From Chryseobacterium sp. 18061 (GTDB lineage: Bacteria; Pseudomonadota; Gammaproteobacteria; Enterobacterales; Enterobacteriaceae): a stretch of DNA of 64,000 nt. The stretch's first letter is position 1; the number at the start of each line of letters is the position of its first letter. Both the position numbers and the translations under genes were made by a program. Positions 44,534-54,303 of the stretch are shown one piece after another. The stretch spans positions 62,001-126,000 of the forward strand of contig CACSKA010000002.1 in NCBI GenBank assembly GCA_902706205.1, given 5' to 3'. Below the pieces are notes generated by a model, which saw only the letters and a program-made list of their open reading frames with translations, was not told the DNA's origin and made no database searches.

Positions 44534-46188
44534 TCTGCTCGCCCGCGTGCCAGCCACAGCACGCGGGAAAACATCTTGCGCAGCAGACTCGGCACGGCTT
44601 CGACACCTCGCCGCCCGGCTTCCATCGCCACTTCTATCGCCAAATCCGGTTTTGATGAGCGGTGAATCGCTTTGATTATCACCCGCCGCATATTCATCTG
44701 CACGCCGTCCGGAATTTGCGCCACCCGGTGATACACGTTGTCAAACCCTTGACGGTACATGAAGTGCTCCATATCCAGCGCCGGAAGCGTAGTGAGGTGA
44801 TGCCGCTCAAGCTCCCGGTCGTTATTCAGCAAGCCGCGCACCGTTGCCGCATATTTTTTCCCTGCTTCGTCGCCGTCGACTAACACGTGCCATTCAATGC
44901 CCATCCGCCGGGCAAATTTAATCAGCGGTTTGAGGCCTGACTGCGCGAATTCAATCACCTTAATCCCTTCGGCATCAAAGTGGTGCCCACATTGGCGCGC
45001 CAGTTCGTTGATAACCCAAGTTTCCGTTTCGCCTTCCACCAGCAGCCAGCAACGCGAAAAGAGAGACGAGGCGCGATTAAAGCGGATGTGAAACGCGATG
45101 CGCCGGCCGTCTTCTGCGCTCAGGCCATCCGGCCCAAGACGCCAGGTGGCGACGCGCGAGGATTCGCGCACCAGACGGCAGACGTGCTCCACCGGCGTCA
45201 TCGACAGTAATTCACCGGAGTTTGTGGTCGTAATACGCTGGAGCGGCAACAGGTTCAGCAGATTCCATGCCACCGACAACATGATCGGATGCAGCCGCGT
45301 TTCAGGATCTTCCACCAGCAGCAGCGGTCGCGCGTCTTTATCGAGTCGTACCGTGCCTTTTGCCTGTAATAACGTGGAAAACAGCCCCAGTAAAATCACC
45401 CGATGGCTGCGCCCGCCCGGCTTGTCGATCATCCGGTTGATAATGTCCAGGTAGCGCCAACTGCGCTGTTCGTCATGGGAGCGGCGGCGCATCAGTCGGT
45501 GACGCGAATCGGCGGTACCCTGCTCGGAAAAATAATGCTCCAGCAATTGCACCATCGCCGACAACCCCTGGCGAATCTGCCCATCGGACAAATTTTGCGG
45601 GCTACTCACCAGTTCACGGGAGAGAAAATCGAGCTGTCGAGCGGTAATTTCGACGTCAGGCACATTGGGCACCGTACCGTTACGAATCCGGCGCATAAAT
45701 CGGGCGTCACGCAGGCGCAGCACCGGCATCAGCCGCACCAGATGCCCTGCCCGGGCATCAATATCGTGCAGCGGCAGCGCGTGCCCTTCCCCATCAATAA
45801 AGCTGCGCAGGGTCATCACCGTGTCGTCTTCCGCCAGCTCACCCTCGAGGCGATAGTGGATGCGCTGATAGCCATCGTGCGAGGGCATCCAACACGGCTC
45901 CAGCGGGCGATAGCGCCGCACGCAATGGCGGCCGGGCTCCAGCTCGCGGAAGGTCAGAATAATATGCAGATGGTGTTCGCGTCCCTGAACGTCTCCCGGG
46001 GGAAACCAGAAATCGTCGCGGACGAAGTGATAAAGCTCAGACTCTGGTGATAGTAATAGGGTCAGCGCATCCAGCAGGCTGGATTTACCCCAGGCGTTCT
46101 CACCGATTAATACGTTGTTCTGTTCCAGCATCAACGACAACCGGTTGATACCCCGAAAGCCCACAATCTCCACTCTTTCGAGAAGCAT
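44530..46188 (-). CDS. ybjD: OLD-family ATPase/TOPRIM endonuclease YbjD
   Basis: A 552-residue protein with an N-terminal SMC-like ABC ATPase and a C-terminal TOPRIM nuclease domain. The ATP-binding loop is VLIGENAWGKSSLLDALT near residue 30; the long middle part carries the rest of the ATPase domain. The TOPRIM signs are LVEGETETWVI near 385 and VLVDGDEAGKKY near 440. I start at the ATG at 46188 (MLLERVEIVGFRG) with GGAGG upstream; the ORF to 46332 adds residues unlike the family. OLD proteins act in phage defence or DNA repair. This one is the conserved chromosomal type, not a Gabija-type pair, as no UvrD-like gene adjoins it. Confidence 0.93.
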   Translation of the reverse strand: MLLERVEIVGFRGINRLSLMLEQNNVLIGENAWGKSSLLDALTLLLSPESELYHFVRDDFWFPPGDVQGREHHLHIILTFRELEPGRHCVRRYRPLEPCWMPSHDGYQRIHYRLEGELAEDDTVMTLRSFIDGEGHALPLHDIDARAGHLVRLMPVLRLRDARFMRRIRNGTVPNVPDVEITARQLDFLSRELVSSPQNLSDGQIRQGLSAMVQLLEHYFSEQGTADSRHRLMRRRSHDEQRSWRYLDIINRMIDKPGGRSHRVILLGLFSTLLQAKGTVRLDKDARPLLLVEDPETRLHPIMLSVAWNLLNLLPLQRITTTNSGELLSMTPVEHVCRLVRESSRVATWRLGPDGLSAEDGRRIAFHIRFNRASSLFSRCWLLVEGETETWVINELARQCGHHFDAEGIKVIEFAQSGLKPLIKFARRMGIEWHVLVDGDEAGKKYAATVRGLLNNDRELERHHLTTLPALDMEHFMYRQGFDNVYHRVAQIPDGVQMNMRRVIIKAIHRSSKPDLAIEVAMEAGRRGVEAVPSLLRKMFSRVLWLARGRAD

Positions 46189-46588
46189 ACGCCCTCCACC
46201 TGAAAACTTCCCTTTCGTTAACAGCAGTATAGCGGCAGGACTTGCGTGGTGATAGCCGAAGAAAAGTAATGTTATGACAAATAATGTCCGTGACTTTTTC
46301 ACTGCGAAACAAATAACCCCACAATTAATCACGGTTAGGAATAGATTTAATTTTAATCGAGATCTACATGGCGAAAATTAAACTATACTCAAATCAACTC
46401 AACCACGTACAAGGAATGACCAGACATTAACTTAAATCAATATTAGCGGCTTTATTTAACTGGTTAAGGGGTAGCGTTAGTTCTTAAAATAACGGTTCTT
46501 TAATTATGTCGTCTTCCCCTTGTGGCGATAAATAATGTCCGGTGCAGTAATAACTGATACCGACACTGTTATTTTTTTTGAGGTGGTT
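46189..46588. other. ybjD-aqpZ divergent intergenic region
   Basis: A 400-base AT-rich gap without a convincing gene. GAGGTGG before aqpZ is its ribosome-binding site. I see no promoter element strong enough to list; the short ORFs here have no ribosome-binding site. Confidence 0.5.
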
Positions 46589-47284
46589 ATGTTTAGAAAA
46601 CTGGCTGCAGAATGCTTTGGTACATTCTGGCTTGTATTTGGTGGTTGTGGTAGTGCTGTGCTGGCGGCAGGTTTCCCGGAATTAGGCATTGGTTTCGCGG
46701 GCGTTGCGCTGGCATTTGGTTTAACCGTACTGACGATGGCCTATGCTGTGGGTCATATTTCTGGTGGTCACTTCAACCCAGCAGTCACTTTAGGTCTGTG
46801 GGCTGGCGGTCGTTTCCCGACTAAAGATATTCTGGGTTATATCATTGCTCAGGTTATTGGCGGCATTATTGCAGCAGCGGTGCTTTATCTCGTTGCCAGC
46901 GGTAAAACCGGTTTTGACGCGGCGGCAAGTGGTTTCGCCTCGAACGGTTACGGCGAGCATTCACCGGATGGCTATTCCATGCTGTCCGCTATCGTGATTG
47001 AAATCGTATTGACCTGTGGCTTCCTGCTGGTGATTCACGGTGCAACTGATAAACGTGCACCGGCCGGTTTCGCACCAATCGCTATCGGTCTGGCACTGAC
47101 CCTGATCCACCTGATCAGCATTCCGGTAACCAACACCTCTGTTAACCCGGCACGTAGCACCGCGGTTGCTATCTTCCAGGGTGGTTGGGCACTGCAGCAG
47201 CTGTGGCTGTTCTGGGTAATGCCAATCATCGGCGGTATCCTCGGCGGCGTGCTCTATCGCACCCTGCTGGAAAAACGCGACTAA
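46589..47284 (+). CDS. aqpZ: Aquaporin Z
   Basis: Tetrameric water channel of the inner membrane. The 231-residue product has the E. coli length, from the ATG at 46589 ([13 protein letters not shown]) with GAGGTGG upstream. The two half-helix motifs are NPAVT (GGHFNPAVT near residue 60) and NPARS (SVNPARS near 185), both intact, with the selectivity-filter residues of a water-specific channel in place. Six membrane helices are visible. A strong terminator follows. Confidence 0.97.
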   Translation: MFRKLAAECFGTFWLVFGGCGSAVLAAGFPELGIGFAGVALAFGLTVLTMAYAVGHISGGHFNPAVTLGLWAGGRFPTKDILGYIIAQVIGGIIAAAVLYLVASGKTGFDAAASGFASNGYGEHSPDGYSMLSAIVIEIVLTCGFLLVIHGATDKRAPAGFAPIAIGLALTLIHLISIPVTNTSVNPARSTAVAIFQGGWALQQLWLFWVMPIIGGILGGVLYRTLLEKRD

Positions 47285-47303
47285 TTCGCGACTGCGTTCC
47301 CTG

Positions 47304-47337
47304 AAGGCCCGGCATTGCCGGGCCTTTTCTTTTTTTG
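47304..47337 (+). terminator. aqpZ terminator
   Basis: AAGGCCCGGC/GCCGGGCCTT stem with a 3-base loop and a long T-run (TTCTTTTTTT). Confidence 0.92.
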
Positions 47338-47409
47338 GCAGCTTTACTCCCTCCCGCTCTTTCGGTAGTGTCAGGTGCGCTTTTTACACACAAAAGGACC
47401 GTGCCGTTC

Positions 47410-48309
47410 ATGTTTTCGGGATTGCTTATTATTCTTGTGCCGCTGGTGGCGGGTTATCTCATCCCTCTGCGCCATCGTCATGCGCTGCAGTGGATTAATC
47501 GTCTGCTGAGCTGGATTGTTTACGTTATTCTCTTTTTTATGGGCATCAGCCTGGCGTTTCTGGATAATCTGGCCAGTAATCTGCTTGCCATATTTCATTA
47601 TTCTGCCGTCAGCATTGTGGTTATTCTGCTGTGCAATATTATTGCCCTGCTGTGGCTCGAACGCACCCTTCCCTGGCGCCACAACCATCAACAGGAAAAA
47701 TTGCCCTCACGTATTGCAATGGCAATGGAATCATTACAGCTGTGCGGCGTGGTATTACTGGGCTTTCTTCTGGGTCTCACCGGCTGGCCCATTTTGCATC
47801 ACGCCACCGAAGCCAGCGAATATACCCTGATCTTCCTTTTATTCCTGATTGGCATTCAGCTTCGCAATAATGGAATGACTCTCAAGCAGATTGTACTTAA
47901 TCGCCGGGGAATGATGGTCGCCGTGGTGGTGGTCCTGAGTTCACTGGCAGGCGGCGTGATTAATGCCCTTATTCTTGGCCTACCGATAAAAACCGGTCTG
48001 GCAATGGCGTCGGGCTTCGGCTGGTATTCGCTGTCCGGTATTTTGCTGACCGAATCATACGGCCCGGTGATTGGCAGCGCCGCCTTCTTTAACGACCTGG
48101 CGCGCGAGCTTATCGCCATTATGCTTATTCCCGGTCTGGTATTACGGCACCGTTCGACGGCGCTCGGGCTGTGTGGCGCGACGTCGATGGACTTTACGCT
48201 GCCGGTATTACAACGCTCCGGTGGCCTGGAAATAGTCCCTGCGGCTATCGTTCACGGCTTTATTCTGAGCCTGCTGGTTCCACTGCTGATAGCGCTTTTT
48301 TCCGCGTAA
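47410..48309 (+). CDS. lysO: Lysine exporter LysO
   Basis: Inner-membrane L-lysine exporter (formerly YbjE, DUF340), which protects against lysine and thialysine accumulation. The product is 299 residues from the ATG at 47410 (MFSGLLIILVPLVAGYL), same as E. coli. Eight or so hydrophobic segments are seen. The second half carries the family core GFGWYSLSGILLTE and GSAAFFNDLARELIAIMLIP and later LCGATSMDFTLPVL. The longer frame from 47335 is unsupported. E. coli lysO is regulated by ArgP with lysine; no clear element is read here. Confidence 0.95.
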   Translation: MFSGLLIILVPLVAGYLIPLRHRHALQWINRLLSWIVYVILFFMGISLAFLDNLASNLLAIFHYSAVSIVVILLCNIIALLWLERTLPWRHNHQQEKLPSRIAMAMESLQLCGVVLLGFLLGLTGWPILHHATEASEYTLIFLLFLIGIQLRNNGMTLKQIVLNRRGMMVAVVVVLSSLAGGVINALILGLPIKTGLAMASGFGWYSLSGILLTESYGPVIGSAAFFNDLARELIAIMLIPGLVLRHRSTALGLCGATSMDFTLPVLQRSGGLEIVPAAIVHGFILSLLVPLLIALFSA

Positions 48310-48344
48310 TACCCCTAAGGCGGTAGCGTTCGCTGCCGCCAAAA

Positions 48345-48358
48345 TTGCGTTAAATCAA
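48345..48358 (+). promoter_or_regulatory. FNR site upstream of hcp
   Basis: TTGCGTTAAATCAA matches TTGAT-N4-ATCAA with two mismatches, 97 bases upstream of the hcp start. E. coli hcp is FNR-activated. Confidence 0.6.
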
Positions 48359-48417
48359 TCTCCCTGTAAGTTGCCCGACATATCCCTTTTCAGCGCTTTC
48401 GCACAGGCTTACCCTTA

Positions 48418-48440
48418 AACATGTATTTATAATATAACTT
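48418..48440 (+). promoter_or_regulatory. NsrR-like operator upstream of hcp
   Basis: AACATGTATTT-A-TAATATAACTT is an imperfect 11-1-11 inverted repeat (7 of 11 paired) resembling the NsrR consensus, ending 14 bases before the hcp ATG. Repression of hcp by NsrR is known in E. coli; nitric oxide would relieve it. Confidence 0.5.
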
Positions 48441-48454
48441 ATAAAGGTGTGATT

Positions 48455-50107
48455 ATGTTCTGTGTGCAATGTGAACAAACCATTCGTACCCCGGCCGGTA
48501 ACGGCTGCGCTTATGCTCAGGGTATGTGCGGCAAAACCGCGCAAACCTCTGACCTTCAGGATTTGCTGATCGCCACACTCCAAGGGCTTTCAGCCTGGGC
48601 GGTCAAAGCCCGCGAATTCGGTATCATCAGTCATGAAGTCGACAGCTTCGCCCCACGCGCCTTTTTCTCGACTCTGACCAACGTGAATTTCGATTCCCCA
48701 CGTATCGTCGGCTATGCGCTCGAAGCCATCGCTCTGCGAGAGGCGCTCAAAGCACAGTGTCTGGCGAAAGACGCCAGCACCGCCGTCGATAACCCGATGG
48801 CCGGATTGCAACTGGTCAGCGACGACCTCGGTGATCTACAGCGCCAGGCCGAAATGTTCACCCCAAATAAAGACAAAGCCGCCATCGGCGACAACATTCT
48901 TGGCCTGCGCCTGCTGTGCCTGTACGGCTTGAAAGGCGCGGCGGCTTACATGGAACATGCCCACGTGCTTGGCCAGTACGACAACGACATCTACGCGCAA
49001 TACCATAAAATTATGGCCTGGCTCGGCACCTGGCCTGCGGACCTGAACACCCTGCTGGAATGTTCGATGGAAATCGGCCAGATGAACTTCAAGGTGATGA
49101 GCATTCTCGACGCCGGTGAAACCAATGCCTACGGTCATCCGACCCCAACGCAGGTCAACGTGAAAACGGTGGCGGGCAAAGCGATTCTGATTTCCGGCCA
49201 CGACCTGAAAGACCTGTACAACCTGCTGCTACAAACCGAAGGGACCGGCGTGAACGTCTATACCCACGGCGAAATGCTACCCGCGCACGGTTACCCGGAA
49301 CTGCGTAAATTCAAGCATCTGGTCGGGAACTACGGCAGCGGCTGGCAGAATCAGCAGGTAGAATTTGCCCGGTTCCCTGGGCCGGTGTTGATGACCTCCA
49401 ACTGCATTATCGACCCAACGGTCGGGGATTATGACCAGCGCATCTGGACGCGCAGTATCGTTGGTTGGCCGAACGTCAGCCATCTCGAAGGCGACGATTT
49501 CACGCCGGTTATCGAACAGGCCCAGCAACTGGCAGGGTTCCCGTACGACGAAATTGAACACCTGATCACCGTCGGTTTCGGTCGTCAGACCCTGCTCGGC
49601 GCGGCGGATACGCTGATCGACCTGGTCAGCCGTAAAAAACTGCGCCATATCTTCCTTGTCGGCGGTTGCGATGGCGAGCGCACCGAGCGCAGCTACTTTA
49701 CCGATTTCGCCACCAGCGTACCGGACGACTGCCTGGTAATGACTCTCGCCTGCGGTAAATACCGTTTCAACAAACTGGATTTCGGAGACATTGAAGGTCT
49801 GCCACGTCTGGTAGATGCCGGGCAGTGTAACGACGCCTACTCGGCAATCATTTTGGCGGTCACGTTGGCAGAAAAACTCGGCTGCGGCGTGAACGACCTG
49901 CCGCTATCGCTGATGCTCTCATGGTTCGAGCAGAAAGCGATCGTCATTCTGCTGACGCTGCTCTCTCTCGGCGTGAAAAACATCGTCACCGGGCCGACCG
50001 CGCCGGGCTTCCTGACTCCAGATTTGCTGGCTATCCTGAACGAGAAATTTGGCCTGCGTGCCATTACCACCGTCGAGCAGGATTTACAGCAGATGCTGTG
50101 CGCATAA
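48455..50107 (+). CDS. hcp: Hybrid cluster protein, nitric oxide reductase
   Basis: Iron-sulfur protein with a cubane and a hybrid Fe-S-O cluster; in E. coli it reduces nitric oxide at low concentration to N2O under anaerobic conditions. The 550-residue product begins [18 protein letters not shown] and holds the N-terminal cluster cysteines at 3, 6, 18 and 25. The hybrid-cluster ligands lie in the C-terminal half, for example [13 protein letters not shown] and [11 protein letters not shown] place the start at 48455 (AAGG seven bases upstream), not at the GTG two codons earlier. It is followed by hcr after ten bases, and FNR- and NsrR-like sites precede it. Confidence 0.97.
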   Translation: MFCVQCEQTIRTPAGNGCAYAQGMCGKTAQTSDLQDLLIATLQGLSAWAVKAREFGIISHEVDSFAPRAFFSTLTNVNFDSPRIVGYALEAIALREALKAQCLAKDASTAVDNPMAGLQLVSDDLGDLQRQAEMFTPNKDKAAIGDNILGLRLLCLYGLKGAAAYMEHAHVLGQYDNDIYAQYHKIMAWLGTWPADLNTLLECSMEIGQMNFKVMSILDAGETNAYGHPTPTQVNVKTVAGKAILISGHDLKDLYNLLLQTEGTGVNVYTHGEMLPAHGYPELRKFKHLVGNYGSGWQNQQVEFARFPGPVLMTSNCIIDPTVGDYDQRIWTRSIVGWPNVSHLEGDDFTPVIEQAQQLAGFPYDEIEHLITVGFGRQTLLGAADTLIDLVSRKKLRHIFLVGGCDGERTERSYFTDFATSVPDDCLVMTLACGKYRFNKLDFGDIEGLPRLVDAGQCNDAYSAIILAVTLAEKLGCGVNDLPLSLMLSWFEQKAIVILLTLLSLGVKNIVTGPTAPGFLTPDLLAILNEKFGLRAITTVEQDLQQMLCA

Positions 50108-50117
50108 GGAGCAGAAC

Positions 50118-51086
50118 ATGACCATGCCCACTCCTCAGTGCCCGTGGCGGATGCAGGTGCATCATATCAGGCAGGAAACACCGGATGTGTGGACGCTATC
50201 GCTGCTGTGTCACGATGCTTATCCGTATCGTGCCGGGCAATACGCACTGGTGAGCATCCGTGGCGCCTCGGATACGCTACGCGCTTACTCGCTGTCGTCC
50301 ACACCGGGCGTGAGCGAATTCATCACCCTCACCGTGCGCCGCATTGACGATGGCGCCGGCTCTGAGTGGCTGACCCGTGATATCAAACGCGGCGACTATC
50401 TGTGGCTGTCCGATGCGCAGGGGGAATTCACCTGCGACGATAAACCTGCCGATAAACTGCTACTCCTGGCGGCAGGCTGCGGCGTCACACCAGTGATGTC
50501 GATGCGTCGCTGGCTGGCAAAAAATCGCCCTGACGCTGACGTGCAGGTGATCTTCAGCGTCCGTTCGCCGGAAGATGTCATTTTTGCCGACGAGTGGCGG
50601 CATTATCCGGTCACAATGGTGGCGGAAAACAATGCCGTGCACGGTTTTGTCGCTGGACGGTTAAGCCGGGCTATTCTTGAAAGCGTGCCGGATCTGGCAG
50701 CGCGGACGGTAATGACCTGTGGACCTGCGCCGTATATGGAGTGGGTGGAAGAAAACGTGAAGCTGCTCGGTGTAACGCGTTTCTACAAAGAGAAATTCTT
50801 CACACCAGTAGCAAAAGCCGCCACCAGTGGGATGAAATTCACCAAACTACAACCGGCGAAAGAATTTTACGCGCCGGTTGGCACCACGCTTCTGGAGGCA
50901 CTGGAAAGCAATACGGTGCCGGTGAATGCCGCCTGTCGCGCAGGCGTTTGCGGGAGCTGTAAAACGCAGGTGATCAGTGGGGAGTACACTGTCACCAGCA
51001 CCATGACTCTGACCGAAGAAGAACAGAAACAGGGCTATGTGCTGGCCTGTTCCTGTCATCCTCAGGGCGATTTAGTGCTCGCCTGA
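50118..51086 (+). CDS. hcr: NADH oxidoreductase Hcr (partner of Hcp)
   Basis: Supplies electrons from NADH to Hcp. The 322-residue product from the ATG at 50118 (MTMPTPQCPWRMQ) has an FAD-binding ferredoxin-reductase domain (RAYSLSS near 55), an NAD-binding domain (LLAAGCGVTPVMSM near 115 and TCGPAPYM near 205) and a C-terminal plant-type [2Fe-2S] ferredoxin domain with CRAGVCGSCKT near 275 and a later Cys in VLACSCHP. AAGGAG precedes the start. The longest frame from 50049 overlaps hcp and is not used. Co-transcription with hcp fits the ten-base gap. Confidence 0.97.
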   Translation: MTMPTPQCPWRMQVHHIRQETPDVWTLSLLCHDAYPYRAGQYALVSIRGASDTLRAYSLSSTPGVSEFITLTVRRIDDGAGSEWLTRDIKRGDYLWLSDAQGEFTCDDKPADKLLLLAAGCGVTPVMSMRRWLAKNRPDADVQVIFSVRSPEDVIFADEWRHYPVTMVAENNAVHGFVAGRLSRAILESVPDLAARTVMTCGPAPYMEWVEENVKLLGVTRFYKEKFFTPVAKAATSGMKFTKLQPAKEFYAPVGTTLLEALESNTVPVNAACRAGVCGSCKTQVISGEYTVTSTMTLTEEEQKQGYVLACSCHPQGDLVLA

Positions 51087-51098
51087 TAAAAACCCTTC

Positions 51099-51124
51099 GC
51101 CCGGTGGCCTTGCGCGCACCGGGC
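51099..51124. repeat. Palindrome after hcr
   Basis: GCCCGGTG/CACCGGGC, an 8-bp perfect stem with a 10-base GC-rich loop, 13 bases past the hcr stop and without a U-run. It is a REP-type 3' element or a rho-dependent termination aid. Confidence 0.5.
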
Positions 51125-51132
51125 ATATTCAC

Positions 51133-51231
51133 TCACTTTTCCCTAATACGTATGCCCTGCCCCAGGCACACCATCACCAGCGAGCCGTCGACCAGACGTA
51201 ACAGAAGTTTACCGAGGTAATCCCCGTACAT
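51133..51231 (-). CDS. Possible 32-residue small protein, unrecognised
   Basis: A minus-strand ORF of 32 residues starting MYGDYLGKLLLRLVDGSLVM and ending IREK. The central part is hydrophobic (LVDGSLVMVCLG) between charged ends, the profile of a small amphipathic or membrane-associated peptide. It sits alone in the 330-base gap between hcr and poxB, antisense to both. The ribosome-binding site is poor (GGATGG about 11 bases upstream). I do not recognise it. It may be a real unannotated small gene or chance. Confidence 0.3.
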   Translation of the reverse strand: MYGDYLGKLLLRLVDGSLVMVCLGQGIRIREK

Positions 51232-51375
51232 GTTTGTCGCCCATCCATTAACAATGATCTAACCCTCTGACGTTATTCCTTATTTTCCCTGTATTCAATC
51301 CAGATCACGCCGAAGAATTAGACAAATAATCCTATTGAAAGTAGGGGTTTCGCCGGGCACACCAGTGAGTTTCAT

Positions 51376-51383
51376 CTAAGCTT
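51376..51383 (+). promoter_or_regulatory. Possible sigma-S-type -10 of poxB
   Basis: CTAAGCTT, 33 bases upstream of the poxB ATG, resembles the sigma-S -10 (CTAYACTT). E. coli poxB is sigma-S dependent and stationary-phase induced. Confidence 0.35.
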
Positions 51384-51416
51384 GTAAGCGGTATCACAAA
51401 AAGGAGAAGGAAACCC

Positions 51417-53135
51417 ATGAAACAAACCGTTGCGGCCTATATCGCAAAAACTTTTGAACAAGCCGGGGTAAAACGAATTTGGGGCGTCACCGGAGACTCC
51501 CTCAATGGGCTCAGTGACAGCCTTAACAAAATGGGCACCATTGAGTGGATGCCCACTCGCCATGAAGAGGTGGCGGCATTCGCTGCGGGTGCAGAAGCCC
51601 AGCTCACCGGCGAACTGGCGGTCTGTGCAGGCTCCTGCGGACCTGGCAACCTGCATCTGATTAACGGTCTGTTTGACTGCCATCGCAACCACGTGCCGGT
51701 GGTCGCCATCGCCGCCCACATTCCGTCGAGCGAAATCGGCAGCGGTTATTTCCAGGAAACCCATCCGCAGGAGCTGTTCCGCGAATGCAGCCACTATTGC
51801 GAACTGGTCTCTTCACCCGAACAAATCCCGCAGGTACTGGCGATTGCGATGCGCAAAGCGGTGCTCAACCGTGGCGTTTCAGTGGTGGTGCTACCCGGCG
51901 ATGTGGCGCTGAAACCCGCGCCGGAAAGCGCCAGCACCCATTGGTATCACGCCCCGCAGCCGGTAGTGGTGCCGGAAATGGAAGAGCTGCGCAAGCTCGC
52001 CCAACTGCTGCGTTACTCCAGCAATATTGCGTTGTTGTGCGGCAGCGGCTGCGCCGGGGCGCATAAAGAGCTGCTGGAGTTTGCCGGCAAGCTGAAATCG
52101 CCGATTGTCCACGCCATGCGCGGTAAAGAGCACGTCGAATACGATAACCCGTACGATGTCGGAATGACTGGCCTGATCGGTTTCTCATCCGGTTTCCACA
52201 CCATGATGAACGCCGACACGCTGGTGCTGCTCGGCACCCAATTCCCTTATCGCCCGTTCTACCCGGCCGATGCCAAAATTATTCAAATAGACATTAATCC
52301 GGCCAGCATTGGCGCACACAGCAAAGTGGATATGGCGCTCATCGGCGATATCAAAGCCACACTCGCCACCCTGACGCCGCTGCTGGAGGAGAAAACCGAT
52401 CGCGCGTTCCTCGACAAAGCGATAGAACACTATCGCGATGCGCGGAAAGGGCTAGATGATTTAGCCAAACCGAGTGAGAAAGCTATTCACCCGCAGTACC
52501 TGGCGCAGCAAATCAGCCATTTCGCCGACGATGACGCCATTTTCACTTGCGATGTCGGCACGCCAACCGTGTGGGCCGCCCGTTACCTGAAAATGAACGG
52601 CAAGCGCCGTCTGCTCGGTTCGTTCAACCACGGATCGATGGCCAATGCCATGCCGCAGGCGCTCGGTGCAAAGGCCACCATGCCGGACCGTCAGGTAGTC
52701 GCGATGTGCGGTGACGGCGGTTTTAGCATGCTGATGGGGGATTTCCTCTCCGTGGCGCAGCTCAAACTGCCGCTGAAAATCGTGGTCTTCAACAACAGCG
52801 TGCTCGGCTTTGTGGCGATGGAAATGAAGGCTGGCGGTTACATGACCGACGGCACCGAGCTGCACGACACCAACTTCGCTAATATCGCTGAAGCCTGCGG
52901 TATCACCGGGATACGCATCGAAAAATCGGCAGACCTCGATGACGCGCTACAGCGAGCATTCAGTATCGACGGGCCGGTACTGGTCGACGTCGTTGTCGCG
53001 AAAGACGAACTCGCCATTCCACCGCAAATCAAACTCGAACAGGCCAAGGGATTCAGCCTGTATATGTTGCGCGCGATCATCAGTGGGCGCGGCGATGAAG
53101 TTATCGAACTGGCGAAAACCAACTGGCTCAGGTAA
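51417..53135 (+). CDS. poxB: Pyruvate dehydrogenase (quinone) / pyruvate oxidase
   Basis: Peripheral membrane flavoprotein that decarboxylates pyruvate to acetate and passes electrons to ubiquinone; it matters in stationary phase and microaerobic growth. The 572-residue product matches E. coli length. It is a ThDP-dependent enzyme: the cofactor-activating Glu lies in [10 protein letters not shown] near residue 50, the Mg/ThDP motif is [13 protein letters not shown] near 432, and the FAD region is in the middle. The C-terminal segment after about residue 550 is the membrane-binding region that opens when lipid is bound. AAGGAGAAGG precedes the ATG, and ltaE follows after 38 bases, as in E. coli. 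Confidence 0.97.
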   Translation: MKQTVAAYIAKTFEQAGVKRIWGVTGDSLNGLSDSLNKMGTIEWMPTRHEEVAAFAAGAEAQLTGELAVCAGSCGPGNLHLINGLFDCHRNHVPVVAIAAHIPSSEIGSGYFQETHPQELFRECSHYCELVSSPEQIPQVLAIAMRKAVLNRGVSVVVLPGDVALKPAPESASTHWYHAPQPVVVPEMEELRKLAQLLRYSSNIALLCGSGCAGAHKELLEFAGKLKSPIVHAMRGKEHVEYDNPYDVGMTGLIGFSSGFHTMMNADTLVLLGTQFPYRPFYPADAKIIQIDINPASIGAHSKVDMALIGDIKATLATLTPLLEEKTDRAFLDKAIEHYRDARKGLDDLAKPSEKAIHPQYLAQQISHFADDDAIFTCDVGTPTVWAARYLKMNGKRRLLGSFNHGSMANAMPQALGAKATMPDRQVVAMCGDGGFSMLMGDFLSVAQLKLPLKIVVFNNSVLGFVAMEMKAGGYMTDGTELHDTNFANIAEACGITGIRIEKSADLDDALQRAFSIDGPVLVDVVVAKDELAIPPQIKLEQAKGFSLYMLRAIISGRGDEVIELAKTNWLR

Positions 53136-53173
53136 AAAGAGAGGCATAACCCTGATGCAAAAAAGGAAATGCC

Positions 53174-54178
53174 GTGATCGATTTACGTAGTGATACCGTC
53201 ACCCGCCCTGGGCGCGCCATGCTGGAACAGATGATGGCCGCCCCGGTCGGGGATGATGTGTACGGGGATGACCCGACCGTTAATGAACTGCAACGCTACG
53301 CGGCAGAGCTCGGCGGCAAAGAAGCTGCCTTGTTTCTGCCGACCGGCACCCAGGCGAACCTGGTGGCGCTGTTGAGCCATTGCGAACGCGGCGAAGAGTA
53401 CATCGTGGGTCAGGGTGCACATAACTATCTGTATGAGGCGGGCGGTGCTGCGGTATTGGGCAGCATCCAGCCGCAGCCGATTGATGCCGCCAGCGACGCA
53501 ACTCTGCCGCTCGACAAAGTCGCGGCGAAAATCAAAGCCGATGACATTCACTTTGCACGCACCAAACTATTGAGCCTCGAAAACACGCATAACGGCAAAG
53601 TGCTGCCACGCGAATATCTGAAAGACGCATGGCAGTTCACCCGCGAGCGTGGGCTTGCCCTGCACGTTGACGGCGCACGCATCTTCAATGCCATCGTGGC
53701 ATACGACTGTGAGCTGAAAGACGTCACCCAATATTGCGATTCCTTCACCATCTGCCTGTCCAAAGGGTTGGGCACGCCGGTTGGCTCCCTGCTGGTCGGC
53801 AACGCGGATTACATCAAGCGCGCGAACCGCTGGCGTAAAATGACCGGCGGCGGGATGCGTCAGGCAGGTATTCTGGCGGCGGCAGGTCTGTATGCACTGA
53901 AAAATAATGTTCAACGTTTGCAGGATGATCACGACAATGCCGCGTGGATGGCTGAACAGCTGAAAGAAATTGGCGCTGATGTGATGCGTCACGACACCAA
54001 CATGCTGTTCGTGCGCGTTGGGGAAGAAAATGCGGGCGCGCTCGGCGAGCATATGCGCGCCAATGGCGTGCTGATCAACGCCTCACCGATTGTGCGCCTG
54101 GTGATGCACCTGGATGTGGATCGCCAGAAACTGGCTGACGTCGTCGGCCATTGGAAATCATTTTTAAGCTCTACATAA
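53174..54178 (+). CDS. ltaE: Low-specificity L-threonine aldolase
   Basis: PLP enzyme that cleaves L-threonine and L-allo-threonine to glycine and acetaldehyde. The product is 334 residues, one more than E. coli. PLP-lysine segment [15 protein letters not shown] near residue 197; N-terminal [18 protein letters not shown] and the substrate loop [15 protein letters not shown]. It starts at ATG/GTG 53174 and probably shares a transcript with poxB. The C-terminal residues FLSST and the stop codon TAA lie in the first bases of an ERIC-type repeat, so the insertion may have replaced the native end of the gene. Confidence 0.95.
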   Translation: MIDLRSDTVTRPGRAMLEQMMAAPVGDDVYGDDPTVNELQRYAAELGGKEAALFLPTGTQANLVALLSHCERGEEYIVGQGAHNYLYEAGGAAVLGSIQPQPIDAASDATLPLDKVAAKIKADDIHFARTKLLSLENTHNGKVLPREYLKDAWQFTRERGLALHVDGARIFNAIVAYDCELKDVTQYCDSFTICLSKGLGTPVGSLLVGNADYIKRANRWRKMTGGGMRQAGILAAAGLYALKNNVQRLQDDHDNAAWMAEQLKEIGADVMRHDTNMLFVRVGEENAGALGEHMRANGVLINASPIVRLVMHLDVDRQKLADVVGHWKSFLSST

Positions 54179-54286
54179 TTCAAGGCGCAGGCAGGCGACA
54201 AGGGCATGAATGCCCAGGAGCTTACTTGAGTAAGTGACTGGGATCAGCACACGCAGCCACACATCTGAAACATGAAGTATGACGAG
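54175..54286 (+). repeat. ERIC element, near-canonical core
   Basis: About 112 bases. The core tgCCCAGgagCTTACttgaGTAAGtgaCTGGG matches the central palindrome of ERIC sequences, and the right end ATGAAGTATGACG is typical. It begins at the ltaE stop codon and runs to just before ybjT (18 bases upstream), so it lies wholly in the ltaE-ybjT gap. Confidence 0.85.
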
Positions 54287-54303
54287 CAGTTAAGGAGAAC
54301 AAC

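Noticed and set aside
44530..46188. Gabija-type anti-phage defence system
   Set aside because: YbjD has the ATPase-TOPRIM layout, but no UvrD-like helicase gene adjoins it and the gene is in its conserved E. coli position.
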